Assembly (NCBI GenBank): GCA_011799875.1
Contig: CM022300.1
Coordinates: forward strand, 230,402,903-230,466,902
Reading direction: 5' to 3'
DNA from: Thinopyrum elongatum
Taxonomy: Eukaryota > Streptophyta > Magnoliopsida > Poales > Poaceae
DNA length: 64,000 nt
The translations under genes and the position numbers were made by a program. The notes under the pieces were generated by a model that was not told the origin of the DNA, made no database searches, and saw only the letters and a program-made list of their open reading frames with translations. Shown here piece after piece: positions 9,454-18,988 of the stretch (positions are counted from its first letter, which is position 1; each line of letters begins with the position of its first letter).

Positions 9454-10873
9454 ATGGAGAACCAGTTACGAATTCTTCATCCATCCCCGATAAATCCTAG
9501 TCCCTTGGTCGCGGGTAATACTAGGATGGCAGCAGCCGCCGTTGATGCATTTTTCTTCCTACTGAATCTAGTGTGTTTCATTTGCAGTGCCCAAAGTGCG
9601 AGGACCCTACAAGTTTCTGCGCCCTCGGTGAGACACCACACTTGTTCCTTCTCATCCTAACACAGGATTTTAAAACATGCACAGTATGTTCCTAGAATCC
9701 TCTTTTCTATCCGGGAGGGTGGGGTTTTTGAACATGTTGTCGACTAATTTGGAAATTTGGATTGCTATATTTGGATAAAAGGTACTAGTACCATGGTCAA
9801 CACTGACGTGAAGGAGGAAATTATTTCTAGATTTGGATAGCGAATACATTGTGTTCTCATATTATTTTTCCTGCAGTGCATTCCTTGCTCTGCCAGAACA
9901 CATGTACTGAAGATGGTCGGCCTTGCCATAACTGAATACACTAGTTTAATGGTCACATTGAAGACAAGCCATGGATATAAGTTCCGAGTTGGGTTCATGA
10001 ACCAAGAAGATCACTGCTTTTTTTATGGCCGAACTTGGATAAACTTTCTCAAGTGTTACAGACTGAAAGTTAACGCACGAATGTTGATGGAAATAGCAGA
10101 ACCTGTTCTCATCTTCACTGTGATCTTCCACCCCGACATCGTTCCAGTAGTTCATCCATGTTAGTTTTGTATCTGGTTCTTGCATGTTGCCTCGATTACT
10201 TCTTAATCCACCTATTATGTCTATCTAATAACAATTTAACTTTAGAAGTAGCAACGATTTGTGATTCCCTTCTCCCACGAAGATGCTACTTCTAACTAAT
10301 ATTTCTTATAATTGGTGGCACATGTAGGTTATTTCAAAGTTAAGCACGCTACTCATTTGTTATTCTATAAGAACTCGACTATTACTGATGGCACTGAAGT
10401 TGACTGGGACGACATCCACCAGTTCCTACACTTTATTGATCGTCTTGAGGTCCTTGTGGGGCATTTTAATGGTGGAAGGCCACGTGGGATATGTGTGCCA
10501 CTGCTGCACACGTTGAACAGGTCTAACTGTGTCGAGAAACTTATGGTACATGCTATTTTCTGTTATATATGTTGTTCATAAACTCTTGCTTATACACAGT
10601 TTTACAACTGTGATCTTCTTGAAACAGAAACTGCCCGGTTCTATTGTTCATATATAGATGCCTGACCATGGTCGGGTCAGACTTGCGCTTGGTCACAACA
10701 TGATGTTTATGTCGACCTACTCCATTTTCCTTGGAGGTGACAAGATACTTATTCATGGGTGGTCTCAAATAATGAAGGCCCATCCATCTTGGAGAATAGG
10801 ACAGAAGGTTATGCTCATGCTTTTCCATGGCTCTAAAGCGAATATCCTGTTTATTAACCACATTGTGAGATGA
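9454..10873 (+). pseudogene. B3-domain-like gene remnant B
   Basis: Three segments join consistently: 9877-10159, 10328-10545 and 10628-10873. Intron 10160-10327 (GTTAGT...TAG) keeps phase 1, and intron 10546-10627 (GTACAT...ACAG) keeps phase 0. The product has two B3-like units. The first ends FFYGRTWINFLKCYRLKV. The second starts KLPGSIV and ends ILIHGWSQIMKAHPSWRIGQKVMLMLF in separate motif blocks. An in-frame TAG at 10655-10657 interrupts the second unit. Upstream, an open start at 9454 and a 40-nt exon-like piece (9588-9627) fit the style but not the phase. It lies on the same strand as remnant A, suggesting tandem duplication of a REM-type gene. Splice sites are intact; the stop argues for recent loss. 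Confidence 0.6.
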
Positions 10874-11089
10874 AGCCACTTTCAGAAGGTTGTGGATGCG
10901 CGGGGTGGCGCCTGGTCCTTGTCCTGGGGCTTGGTGGCCTCACCCTTGGTTAACTGTAGGGAAAGTAGCACTGTTCGAGGCGTGCTTTGTACGGTTGGAC
11001 CTGTATAAGTACTCATATTGCTTTCAACTATGGTTGTTAAGTGCCCCTGCTGGTTTCAGTTAAGGTTGTTAAGTACTCCTGCTGCTTTT
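10874..11089. other. 3' flank of B3-like remnant B
   Basis: 216 bases with no supported frame, probably the 3' untranslated region. The boundary with the CACTA-derived sequence is approximate, because no left CACTA terminus is visible. Confidence 0.35.
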
Positions 11090-12097
11090 ACAGTCTGTCG
11101 TGTTTCTTCAGTCCTGTCTTCCTCTAGCAGCCAAAACCAAACCAGTGTCGGCGGGGCCGCCTGCTTCCACCTCCCACGGCTGGCCGCGCCTCAGCGCATG
11201 CATTGCCACCCCACCATCTCCTAAATCATTAACGCTGACGTCCGAGGCCTCGCCGTCGTCCTCCGCGCGCTTTGGTGCGCTCGCCGTGGCGCCGCCCTCT
11301 CGCATTGTCAACATGGTCAACAAACAAGAGGAATCGGGAGAGGACTGTACGTGGAGAGGATGACAGTAGGGGCTCCCCATGTCCATGGTCGTACGCAAGC
11401 AAGTTCCTCAGTTTTTGTTATATACTCCATTGTCAGCGTATAGAAAAAGAAAATGCTTCCTCCTAGTGGTTTGCTGACATCTGGGACCCCCGACATTGTC
11501 AGCATATAGTCAATAGACAAGAGAACAACACAAGATCGGCTGACACCTGAGACGTAGCTGCTCGAGCAGTATTTTTTTTGTTATTGTTGAGACGGAGCAG
11601 GGTTTCAACTAGGCTGTGGCCCGTCTAGCCCAGGCTTCTATTTTACGTTCACCACTTGACCAGCCCAGCTATTTTTTCTTTGTGAAAATGAGCCTAGTTT
11701 ATTTTTTCTGAAGAATACCCAATCCAGGCCAACTTATTTTTCTATGCGCTGCTGGGCTGCAACTCTTTCAAGACGGCTGCAAATCTTGAAAGTAATATAA
11801 AATGGGCTGTAAATATAAAAAATAGACGACAAATTGGCAATTAGTTTCAAATTTCTGAATTTTTTCACATTTTCAGATTCCAATTTCACTGGGCTTTAAC
11901 CTAATTTAAATATATCTTCAAAGTACTTTAAATCTGGCTTGACATTTCGGTATTAAAAATAGTTTGGACCCCACCAAAATATGCAAAATTTCGTTTAAAT
12001 TTTTAACCCTAGCCCTGGCTAACAAAAAAATGGACTGCAATAAATTGCATAAGAAGTTGCAATGATTTGTAAATTATTAAAAAAAATAGGGAATGGT

Positions 12098-13880
12098 CTG
12101 ACTTGTGGGCCTATTAAGTTGACGCGTATGCAAGATTTTTTTACTTATTATATACGTCAACAAACGATTCTAGCAGACGTGACTGTTGGATGTCAATCCA
12201 ACGGCCGTCGTGCTTCTTCAATCTCTGATCTTCTTGCTCTAGCCACCAAATCCAGCGCCGGCGGGACCGCCTGCTCCCTCCTCCCGTGGCCGGCTGTGCT
12301 ACCGCGTAGGCCTCACCGCCCCCTACTACTCCCACCGCTAGTCAGGCCATCCCTCTACTCACCCACATCCCTCCACTGTTGTGGCTTCGCCGCCTCCAGG
12401 TCATTCCTTTCCTGGGTCTCTCTGTCGTCCATTGCGTTGGTGTTCTCGGCACGGCGTGGTCAACGTTGTCAACAAATGACAACATCGGAAGAGGGATGTA
12501 CATGGAGAGGCTGACAGTTGGGACCCACATGGTCCATGGCCGCACGCAGGCAAGTACCTCCTTATTACGCCAAAACAAATGAATCCTCCCAATGACAGCT
12601 GGGATCCACCAGCTATATCTTGGCACGGAAGGAAGTGCTTCCTTATTAAGCAAAAAATAATGAGTGCTCGCCATGACAGCTAGGGCCCACCAAATATGGA
12701 GGCTGACTTGTGGCCCTACTAAGTTGACGCGTACGCAGGAATTTGTCAACTTAGTCAACAAATGATTCTATCACCAGTGACCGTTGGATTGTTAACATCC
12801 AACGGTCATCCTACTTCTTCAACTCTGATTTTCTTGCTCCAGCCGTCCAAACCACCGCGTGCTCCTGCCTCCCGTGGTCGGCTGTGCTGCCGCGCTGGCC
12901 TCACCGCCCCCTACTACTCCCACCGCTGGCGAGGCCATCCCTCTACTCACCCACATCCCTCCACTGCTATGGCTTCGCCGCCTCCGGGTCATTCCCTTCC
13001 TGGGTCTCGCCGTCGTCCATCGCGTTGGTGTTCTCGGCACGGCGTGGTTAACATTGTCAACAAACGACAACATTGGAAGAGGGATGTACATGGAGAGGCT
13101 GACAGTTGGGACCCACATGGTCCATGGCTGCACGCAAGCAAGTACCTCCTTACTACGCCAAAATGAATGAATCCTCCCAATGACAGCTGGGACCCACCAG
13201 CTATATCTTGGCACGGAAGGAAGTGCCTCCTTATTAAGCAAAAAATAATGAGTGCTCCCCATGACAGCTGGGGCCCACCAGATATGGAGGCTGACTTGTG
13301 GCCCTACTAAGTTGACGCGTATGCAGGGCTTTGTCAACTTAGTCAACAAACGATTCTATCACCAATGACCATTGGATTGTTAACATCCAACAGTCGTCCT
13401 GCTTCTTCAACCTCTAATTTTCTTGCTCCAGAGATCCAAACCACCGCGTGCTCCTGCCTCTCATGGCCGGCTATGCTGCCGCACAGGCCTCACCGCCCCG
13501 TACTACTCCCACCGCTGGCCAGGCCATCCCTCTACTCACCCACACCCCCTGTTATTCTGCGGCGACGGCAGCCTCACACCGCAGCCGAACCAGTCAACCC
13601 TCATACTACCCTTCGCGTGTTCCCAGGCTCCGCGTCGTTCCCTTCCTCACTTTCATCCACTGCCTGGTGTTGTCCGCACGGCGTGGTCAACGAACGATAG
13701 CCATCGGAAGAGGACTGTACGCGGTGAGGCTGACAGATGGACCCACCAGCTACATCTTCGCACGCAAGGAAGTGCCTCCTTATTACGTGCAAGAAAAAGA
13801 ATCCTCCCCCTGTTAGCTCGGACCCACCATCAATATCTTCGCACAAAAGGAAGTGCCTCCTTATCCCCCCTGATAGCCGG
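12098..13880. repeat. Three tandem ~590-605 bp repeats in CACTA region
   Basis: CTGACTTGTGG-type starts occur at 12098, 12703 and 13291, giving periods of 605 and 588 bp. Each unit holds GTTGACGCGTAYGCA, a GTCAACAAACGATTCTA word, a GC-rich segment with ACTCCCACCGCTGG, then GTTGTCAACAAA, ACATGGAGAGGCTGACAG and CCTCCTTATTA words. A more diverged unit lies at about 11090-11520. The third unit is rearranged towards its 3' end. Confidence 0.8.
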
Positions 13881-14249
13881 GACCCACCCGATCGAAGCGT
13901 ACGTAGCGTTGTCATTCTGGTCGCAAACGTGTACGTACATACTGGTCCATCGGTCTTTCTGCCACGATGAACCGTGGCCCAGTAAGGAGCGGTAGTTGTT
14001 CAGGCAGTCCCATCTATATCGTGTACATGTACGTACAGCCACGCTGCAAGAAAGTAAATACGACTACGTATGTACATACGGGCGGGGTCTCGAACGCGTA
14101 CAGCGATGGCGTCCTATTCATCGGCAGCCAGCCGACTGGGTCGGAACGGAGAAACAGCATCGTGTTCATCGGGAGGCAATAGACTGGGTTGGAATGCATC
14201 ATGTTCATCGGGAGCCAACCGGCTTGGACAGAACAGCCGAAACGGGGTC

Positions 14250-14720
14250 TGGCGTACCGCAAAACAGAGGAAACGGACTTGTGTTCGAGCTCCTACGGTC
14301 GAAACAGGGTGCTGTTGATCAGGAGGGGTGCGGCGTACCGCAAAATGGAGGAAACAGACTTGTGTTGGAGCGCCTACGGTCGAAACGGGGTCCTGTTCAT
14401 CGGGAGGGGTGTGGCGTACCGCAAAACAGGACTCCACGGGCTACTGTTCATCCACCGTCGACTTCCTCCAGCCTCCACCTGCTACTGTTCATCCACCGTC
14501 GACTTCCTCCTGCCTCCACCAGCTACTGTTCATCCACGGGGTCCTGTTCATCCAGCCTCCACCGGCTACTGTTCAAACAGCCCTCCACGGGGTCCTGTTC
14601 ATCCAGCCTCCACTGGCTCCTGTTCAACCAGCCCTCCACGGGGTCCTATTCAACCAGCCCTCCACGGGGTCCTGTTCAACCAGCCCTCCACGGGGTCCTC
14701 CACCGGCTACTATTTATCCA
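14250..14720. repeat. Minisatellite arrays near the CACTA end
   Basis: Two 81-bp units begin GCGTACCGCAAAA (about 14250 and 14331), with a partial third at 14412. Then come two units built on CTACTGTTCATCCACCGTCG, followed by about five ~26-bp units built on CCAGCCCTCCACGGGGTCCT up to 14710. The open frames across this region are an effect of repeat length and composition. Confidence 0.75.
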
Positions 14721-14890
14721 CCCCCACCTCCTCGAACGGGGTCCTGTTCATCCAGGGGCAATGGCCTCTACTACCACGGGATCCTGTTCATCCAACCCCC
14801 ACCGGGAACTGTTCATCCAACCCCCACCAGGGACTGTTCATCAAGAGGCAGCTTCGATCGGCTTTAGTTAGCAGCAGTAGCAAAGGAATC

Positions 14891-14991
14891 ACTCGGGTTC
14901 AGTTAACAGCTAGGGATCGATCGCTCGGGTTCAGTAATGTAGCTAGTGCAATCGCTCGGGTTCAGTAAGCGAACGCCTCGCTCGGGTTCAG
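14891..14991. repeat. Subterminal repeats of the CACTA element
   Basis: Four copies of a CGCTCGGGTTCAG word (first copy ACTCGGGTTCAG) at about 14891, 14922, 14953 and 14979, spaced about 26-31 bp. Clustered short direct repeats near CACTA ends are the usual transposase-binding sites (known of the superfamily; not tested here). Confidence 0.7.
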
Positions 14992-16578
14992 TTAGAGCCC
15001 AAACGCCTTGCACACACGCGCGTACATGTACGAGAGAAACGTGCAATCCCTCCGTGCGTCGCTCGGCCCCGACCACCCACCATAACCAGGAACTCCCCGA
15101 AATTTTCCTCGCCCTCGCTTCAACCATGATTTTTTACGTCATGGACGGCCCAAAGAATGTCATGCACGTGCGTCCCCGGCCCGCCCAAGACGAAAAGCCC
15201 ATTTTCTGTCATGATTTTTTGTCATAGAAGTAGGAGCCCACCAAATCTATGATGATACGTGCTTTTGTCACAATTATAGTCATAGAAGTGTCATAAGCAT
15301 GACAGGAAAAAAATTCGTTCGGCCCAAAATGTCACGGATTTGTCTTATTTTTTAGTGTACAGACTGTTCTGTTTAGATAGATTGCTGTTATGTTTGCATT
15401 GTTTGCACATGTTTGCTTGTTTAATGATTCTATTTGAGGATGGGAGTATTAAATATGTAGAGGCATTTAGTATGCAATGTTAAACAATAATTTTAGTGGT
15501 TTGCTACAGTAGAGAATGATAAGGTGTTGCATTGATTTATACTAACTTATCTCACGAGTTCTTATTGAGTTTTGTGTGGATGAAGTTTTTAAGATTTAGG
15601 GAAACCATGATATAAAAGGAATTAAGGAGACACAAAAGCTCAAGCTTGGGGATGCCCAAGCATCTAAGCTTGGGGATGCCCCGGTACGCATCCCACCTTT
15701 CTTCATCAAGAATTATCGGTTAGTATCGGTTGAGCCTAAGTTTTTGCTTCTTCACATGATGTGTGTATTTTTAGAATGTCATTTTATTTTGTTTTGCTTG
15801 GTGTTTTAATAAAATACTTATATCTGAAAGTTTTTAAATAAGAAAGAGTCCTCACATAGCTACCTATTTACTTAACTACTCGCAAGATCTTCACTTATAT
15901 CTTTTTGGAGTAGTTTGTCATTTACTCTTGTGCTTCACTTATATCCTATGAGTAAATTGTTGAATGAATTGAATATCATGAAGTTGAAATTATATGTTCA
16001 TATCATGCCTAGTAGTGGCTTCACATTGGGTTTAGAGAGTGAAATGTTTTGAAGCTTGACAATCACAATATTGGTCATACAAGCAATTCATGAATGATTA
16101 GTATAAGGAAGAGAACTTTCACATACAAATATATTATCTTGGACATCTTCTATGATTGTGAATACCCATTAATTATTTTCAAACTTGAGCAAATTACTTG
16201 AAGTTAGACAAGGAAGACAATGTAAACATGTGGTGTTTGCTTAGGATCTTTTGCTAGCCAAAAATTCGTACTAAGTAGAGATACTACTTGTGCATCCAAA
16301 AACCCTTAAACCCAATTTCTTGCCATGAGTGTCCACCATGCCTACCTATGGATTGAATAAGATCCTTCAAGTAAGTTGTCATTAGTGCATAAAGCAATAA
16401 AAAATGCTCCTAAATATGTTTGATCTTTTATTGTAAGGGAAAATTGAGTGTTGTATGAACTTGTGATGGCAAAGTAATAAAAGCGGCGGACTGCATAATA
16501 AAGGTTGCTATCATAAGGGGCAATATAACGTGACGTTCCTTTGCATTAAGAGCTTGGGCATCCAAAAATAAAAAGTGC

Positions 16579-16689
16579 ATGACAACCTCTGCTTCCCTCT
16601 GCGAAGGGCTTATCTTTTATTTCCCGGTATTTACTTTTATGCAAAAGTCAATAGTATGCATTCTCATTTCAACTTCAATTATCCTCTAG
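16579..16689 (+). CDS. Conserved small ORF in Athila 3' region (element 1)
   Basis: An ATG-started 36-codon frame beginning MTTSASLCEG and becoming hydrophobic. A counterpart with the same start and a similar hydrophobic tail lies at 34523-34648 in element 2. The surrounding DNA is also conserved, so protein-level selection is unproven. It lies where Athila elements carry env-like or accessory sequence. No function is assigned. Confidence 0.3.
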   Translation: MTTSASLCEGLIFYFPVFTFMQKSIVCILISTSIIL

Positions 16690-17185
16690 TTGGCAAGCAT
16701 CATGTGGTGGGGAAAGATCTAGGCACATATGACCAGTCAAATATATTTTATCATGATTTATTATTGTTGACAATTATCTCTATGATAAATGAGTTGGGAG
16801 GCGAAATATTAAGCCCCTATCTTTCTCTGTGTTCGATGGATGCCATTTGTTCTAAGAATATGCTTTGAGTACTAGCAATCATAGAAGACTATATGATGAT
16901 TGAGTATGTGGAGCTCTTACTTAGACTCTGTTGAATAACTTGAATTGCAATTGTTTGGTGACTAAGAATATAGGTTGTTGAGTTTCAAGAGAATTCATTG
17001 TTTGAACCTTAACATGTGAATTGGTTGCTACTTTAACATGAGAAGTTTTATGAGAAAGAATTGCTGTTATGATGCTTGGAAAAGTGATTGAAATTATCAT
17101 TGATCAAACTTATGCACTTTGCTAGCATTCACACTTCATAAATTATTTCTTTTATCATTTACCTACTCGAGGATGAGTAGGAATT

Positions 17186-17199
17186 AAGCTTGGGGATGC
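17186..17199 (+). promoter_or_regulatory. Polypurine tract of element 1
   Basis: AAGCTTGGGGATGC directly precedes the TGATACGTC LTR start. The identical 14-mer also occurs at 15642-15655 and 15666-15679, 1.5 kb upstream. Confidence 0.75.
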
Positions 17200-17293
17200 T
17201 GATACGTCTCCAACGTATCTATAATTTATGAATTATTCATGCCATGTTGTAGGCACTAGAAGCTTCGTGGGAGGACCAAAAGGTGAAGGAGGT

Positions 17294-17351
17294 GAGCACA
17301 AGACACCTGGGTGCGCCAGGAGGCCCAAGCACGCCCAGGTGAGTTCTGGTC
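17294..17351 (+). promoter_or_regulatory. Promoter-proximal hairpin, element 1 LTR
   Basis: Arms CACCTGGGTGCGCC (17304-17317) and AGCACGCCCAGGTG (17328-17341) enclose a 10-nt loop. An outer 8-nt pair (17294-17301 with 17344-17351) is partly decayed. The geometry equals the copies at 33864-33921 and 35456-35513. Confidence 0.6.
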
Positions 17352-18034
17352 ACCTCGAGGCCCATCTTCGCGTGAAACCGACGCCCAAAAATCCAATAAA
17401 TACAGAAACCCCCAGAAATAACCCTAGATCAGAAGTTCCGCCGCTGCAAGCCTCTGTAGCCATGAAAACTAATCTAGACCCCATTTTGACACCCTGCCGG
17501 AGGGGGAAATCATCACCGGTGGCTATCTTCATCATCCCTATGGCCACCATGATGAGGAGGGAGTAGTCCACCCTCGAGGCTGAGGGTTTGTACCAGTAGC
17601 TATGTGTTTAATCTCTCTCTCTCGTGTTCTTGAGTTGGCATGACCTTGATGTATCACGGGCTTTGTTAATATAGTTGGATCATATGGTGTTTTCCCCTCT
17701 CTATCTTGTTGTGATGAATTGAGTTTTCCCTTTGAGATTTCATTTTTTATCGGATTGAATACTTTTATGGATTTGAGAGCACTTGATCTATGTCTTGGCA
17801 CTCAACTCGCGGATTCTCGAGGTGACATTGGGGTAATCTATGCATAGGGGTTGATGCATGTTCTCGTCTTTGTTTCTCCGGTAGAAATCTTGGGGCACTC
17901 TTTGAGGTTCTTTGTGTTGGATTGAGTATTATGAATCTGAAATTGTTTGACGCATATTGTATAATCAACTCACGGATACTCACGGTGACATTGGAGTATC
18001 TAGGTGACATTAGAGTTGGTTGATGTGTATCATA

Positions 18035-18136
18035 TGGTGTTATTTTAGTACGAACTCTTGGTTAGATTGATCGGAAAGAAAAGCTTGGTGTTATTTTAGT
18101 ACGAACTCTAGGATAGATTGATCGGAAAGAATAGCT
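18035..18136 (+). repeat. 51-bp tandem duplication inside LTR
   Basis: Two units start TGGTGTTATTTTAGTACG at 18035 and 18086 and share GATTGATCGGAAAGAA. A few substitutions separate them. Confidence 0.8.
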
Positions 18137-18988
18137 TTGACGTGGTTTCGTACCCTATAAAAAATTTCTTCTTATGTTCTCCGCTAGATAGGAACTTTGG
18201 AGTGATTCTTCATCGCACTTTGAGGGATGGTTATATGATCCAATTATATTAGCATTGTTGAGAGATTGAACTACTGAAAGTATGGACCCTAGGCCTCATT
18301 TTCAAGCATTGCAATATCGTTTGTGCTCCATTTTGTCAATTTCTACCTTGCTGTTTTTTATTGTGCCTATTACAAAAATCAATATCTACTATCATTACTA
18401 CGCTTGTATCACCATCTCTTCGCTGAACTAGTGCACCTATACAAATTACCATTGTATTTGGTGTGTTGGGGACACAAGAGACTTTTTGTTATTTGGTTGG
18501 AGGGTTGTTTGAGAGAGACCATCTTCATCCTACACCTCCCACGATTGATAAACCTTAGGTCATCACTTGAGGGAAAATTGCTATTGTCCTGCAAAACTCT
18601 GCGCTTGGAGGCCCAACACGAGTCTACAAGAACAAGTTGTGTAGTATACATCAAGCTCTTGTGTTCAATCTTTGTACCGGAACCTTAGATTGGTACTTGT
18701 GGGTGACTAGTAGTGTTGATTACATCTTGTAGTTGATTACTATATGGTTTATTTGGTGGAAGATTATATGTTCAGATCCATTATGCTATTTAATACCCCT
18801 CTGATCTTGAGCCTGATTATCATTTGTGAGTAGTTACTTTAGTTCTTGTGGTCACGGGAGAAATCATGTTGCAAGTAATCATGTGAATTTGATATGTGTT
18901 TGATATTTTGATGATATGTATGTTGTGATTCCCTTAGTGGTGTCATGTGAACGTCGACTACATGGCACTTCACCATATTTGGGCCTAA

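Larger units (their letters stand above)
11090..15357. mobile_element. CACTA DNA transposon, right part
   Basis: The right end is ...TTTTTTAGTG at 15348-15357, the inverse of the CACTA terminus. It is preceded by subterminal repeats and long non-coding tandem arrays, as in Triticeae Caspar-type CACTA elements. Reading the minus strand from 15357 gives CACTAAAAAATAAG, then a GTCATAGAAGT-rich region, then repeated CTGAACCCGAGCGA words. No transposase frame was found; the 291-codon frame at 13996-14871 translates minisatellites. No matching left terminus was seen, so the element is left-truncated or its left border lies in sequence I cannot delimit. The left limit is approximate. Confidence 0.7.
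15358..18653 (+). mobile_element. Element 1: Athila-type (Sabrina/WHAM-like) gypsy, 3' part
   Basis: It begins directly after the CACTA terminus and holds only post-pol internal sequence plus a 3' LTR. The internal part (15358-17199) aligns by eye with 34226-35179 of element 2, including a 70-bp stretch with about two mismatches. There is no gag or pol. The CACTA transposon appears to have inserted into this element, or a deletion removed its 5' part. The right border is a recombination-like junction with element 2. Confidence 0.78.
17200..18653 (+). repeat. 3' LTR of element 1 (1454 bp)
   Basis: TGATACGTCTCC at the start and GTAGTATACATCA at the end give TG...CA termini typical of Sabrina/WHAM-like LTRs. 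It contains a hairpin at 17294-17351 upstream of a TATA-like AATAAATA near 17396, and a 51-bp tandem duplication at 18035-18136. It is the only LTR of this element in the window. Confidence 0.82.

Noticed and set aside
13996..14871. 291-codon open frame in the CACTA region
   Set aside because: It translates minisatellite and subterminal repeats; overlapping frames are equally open and no domain is visible.
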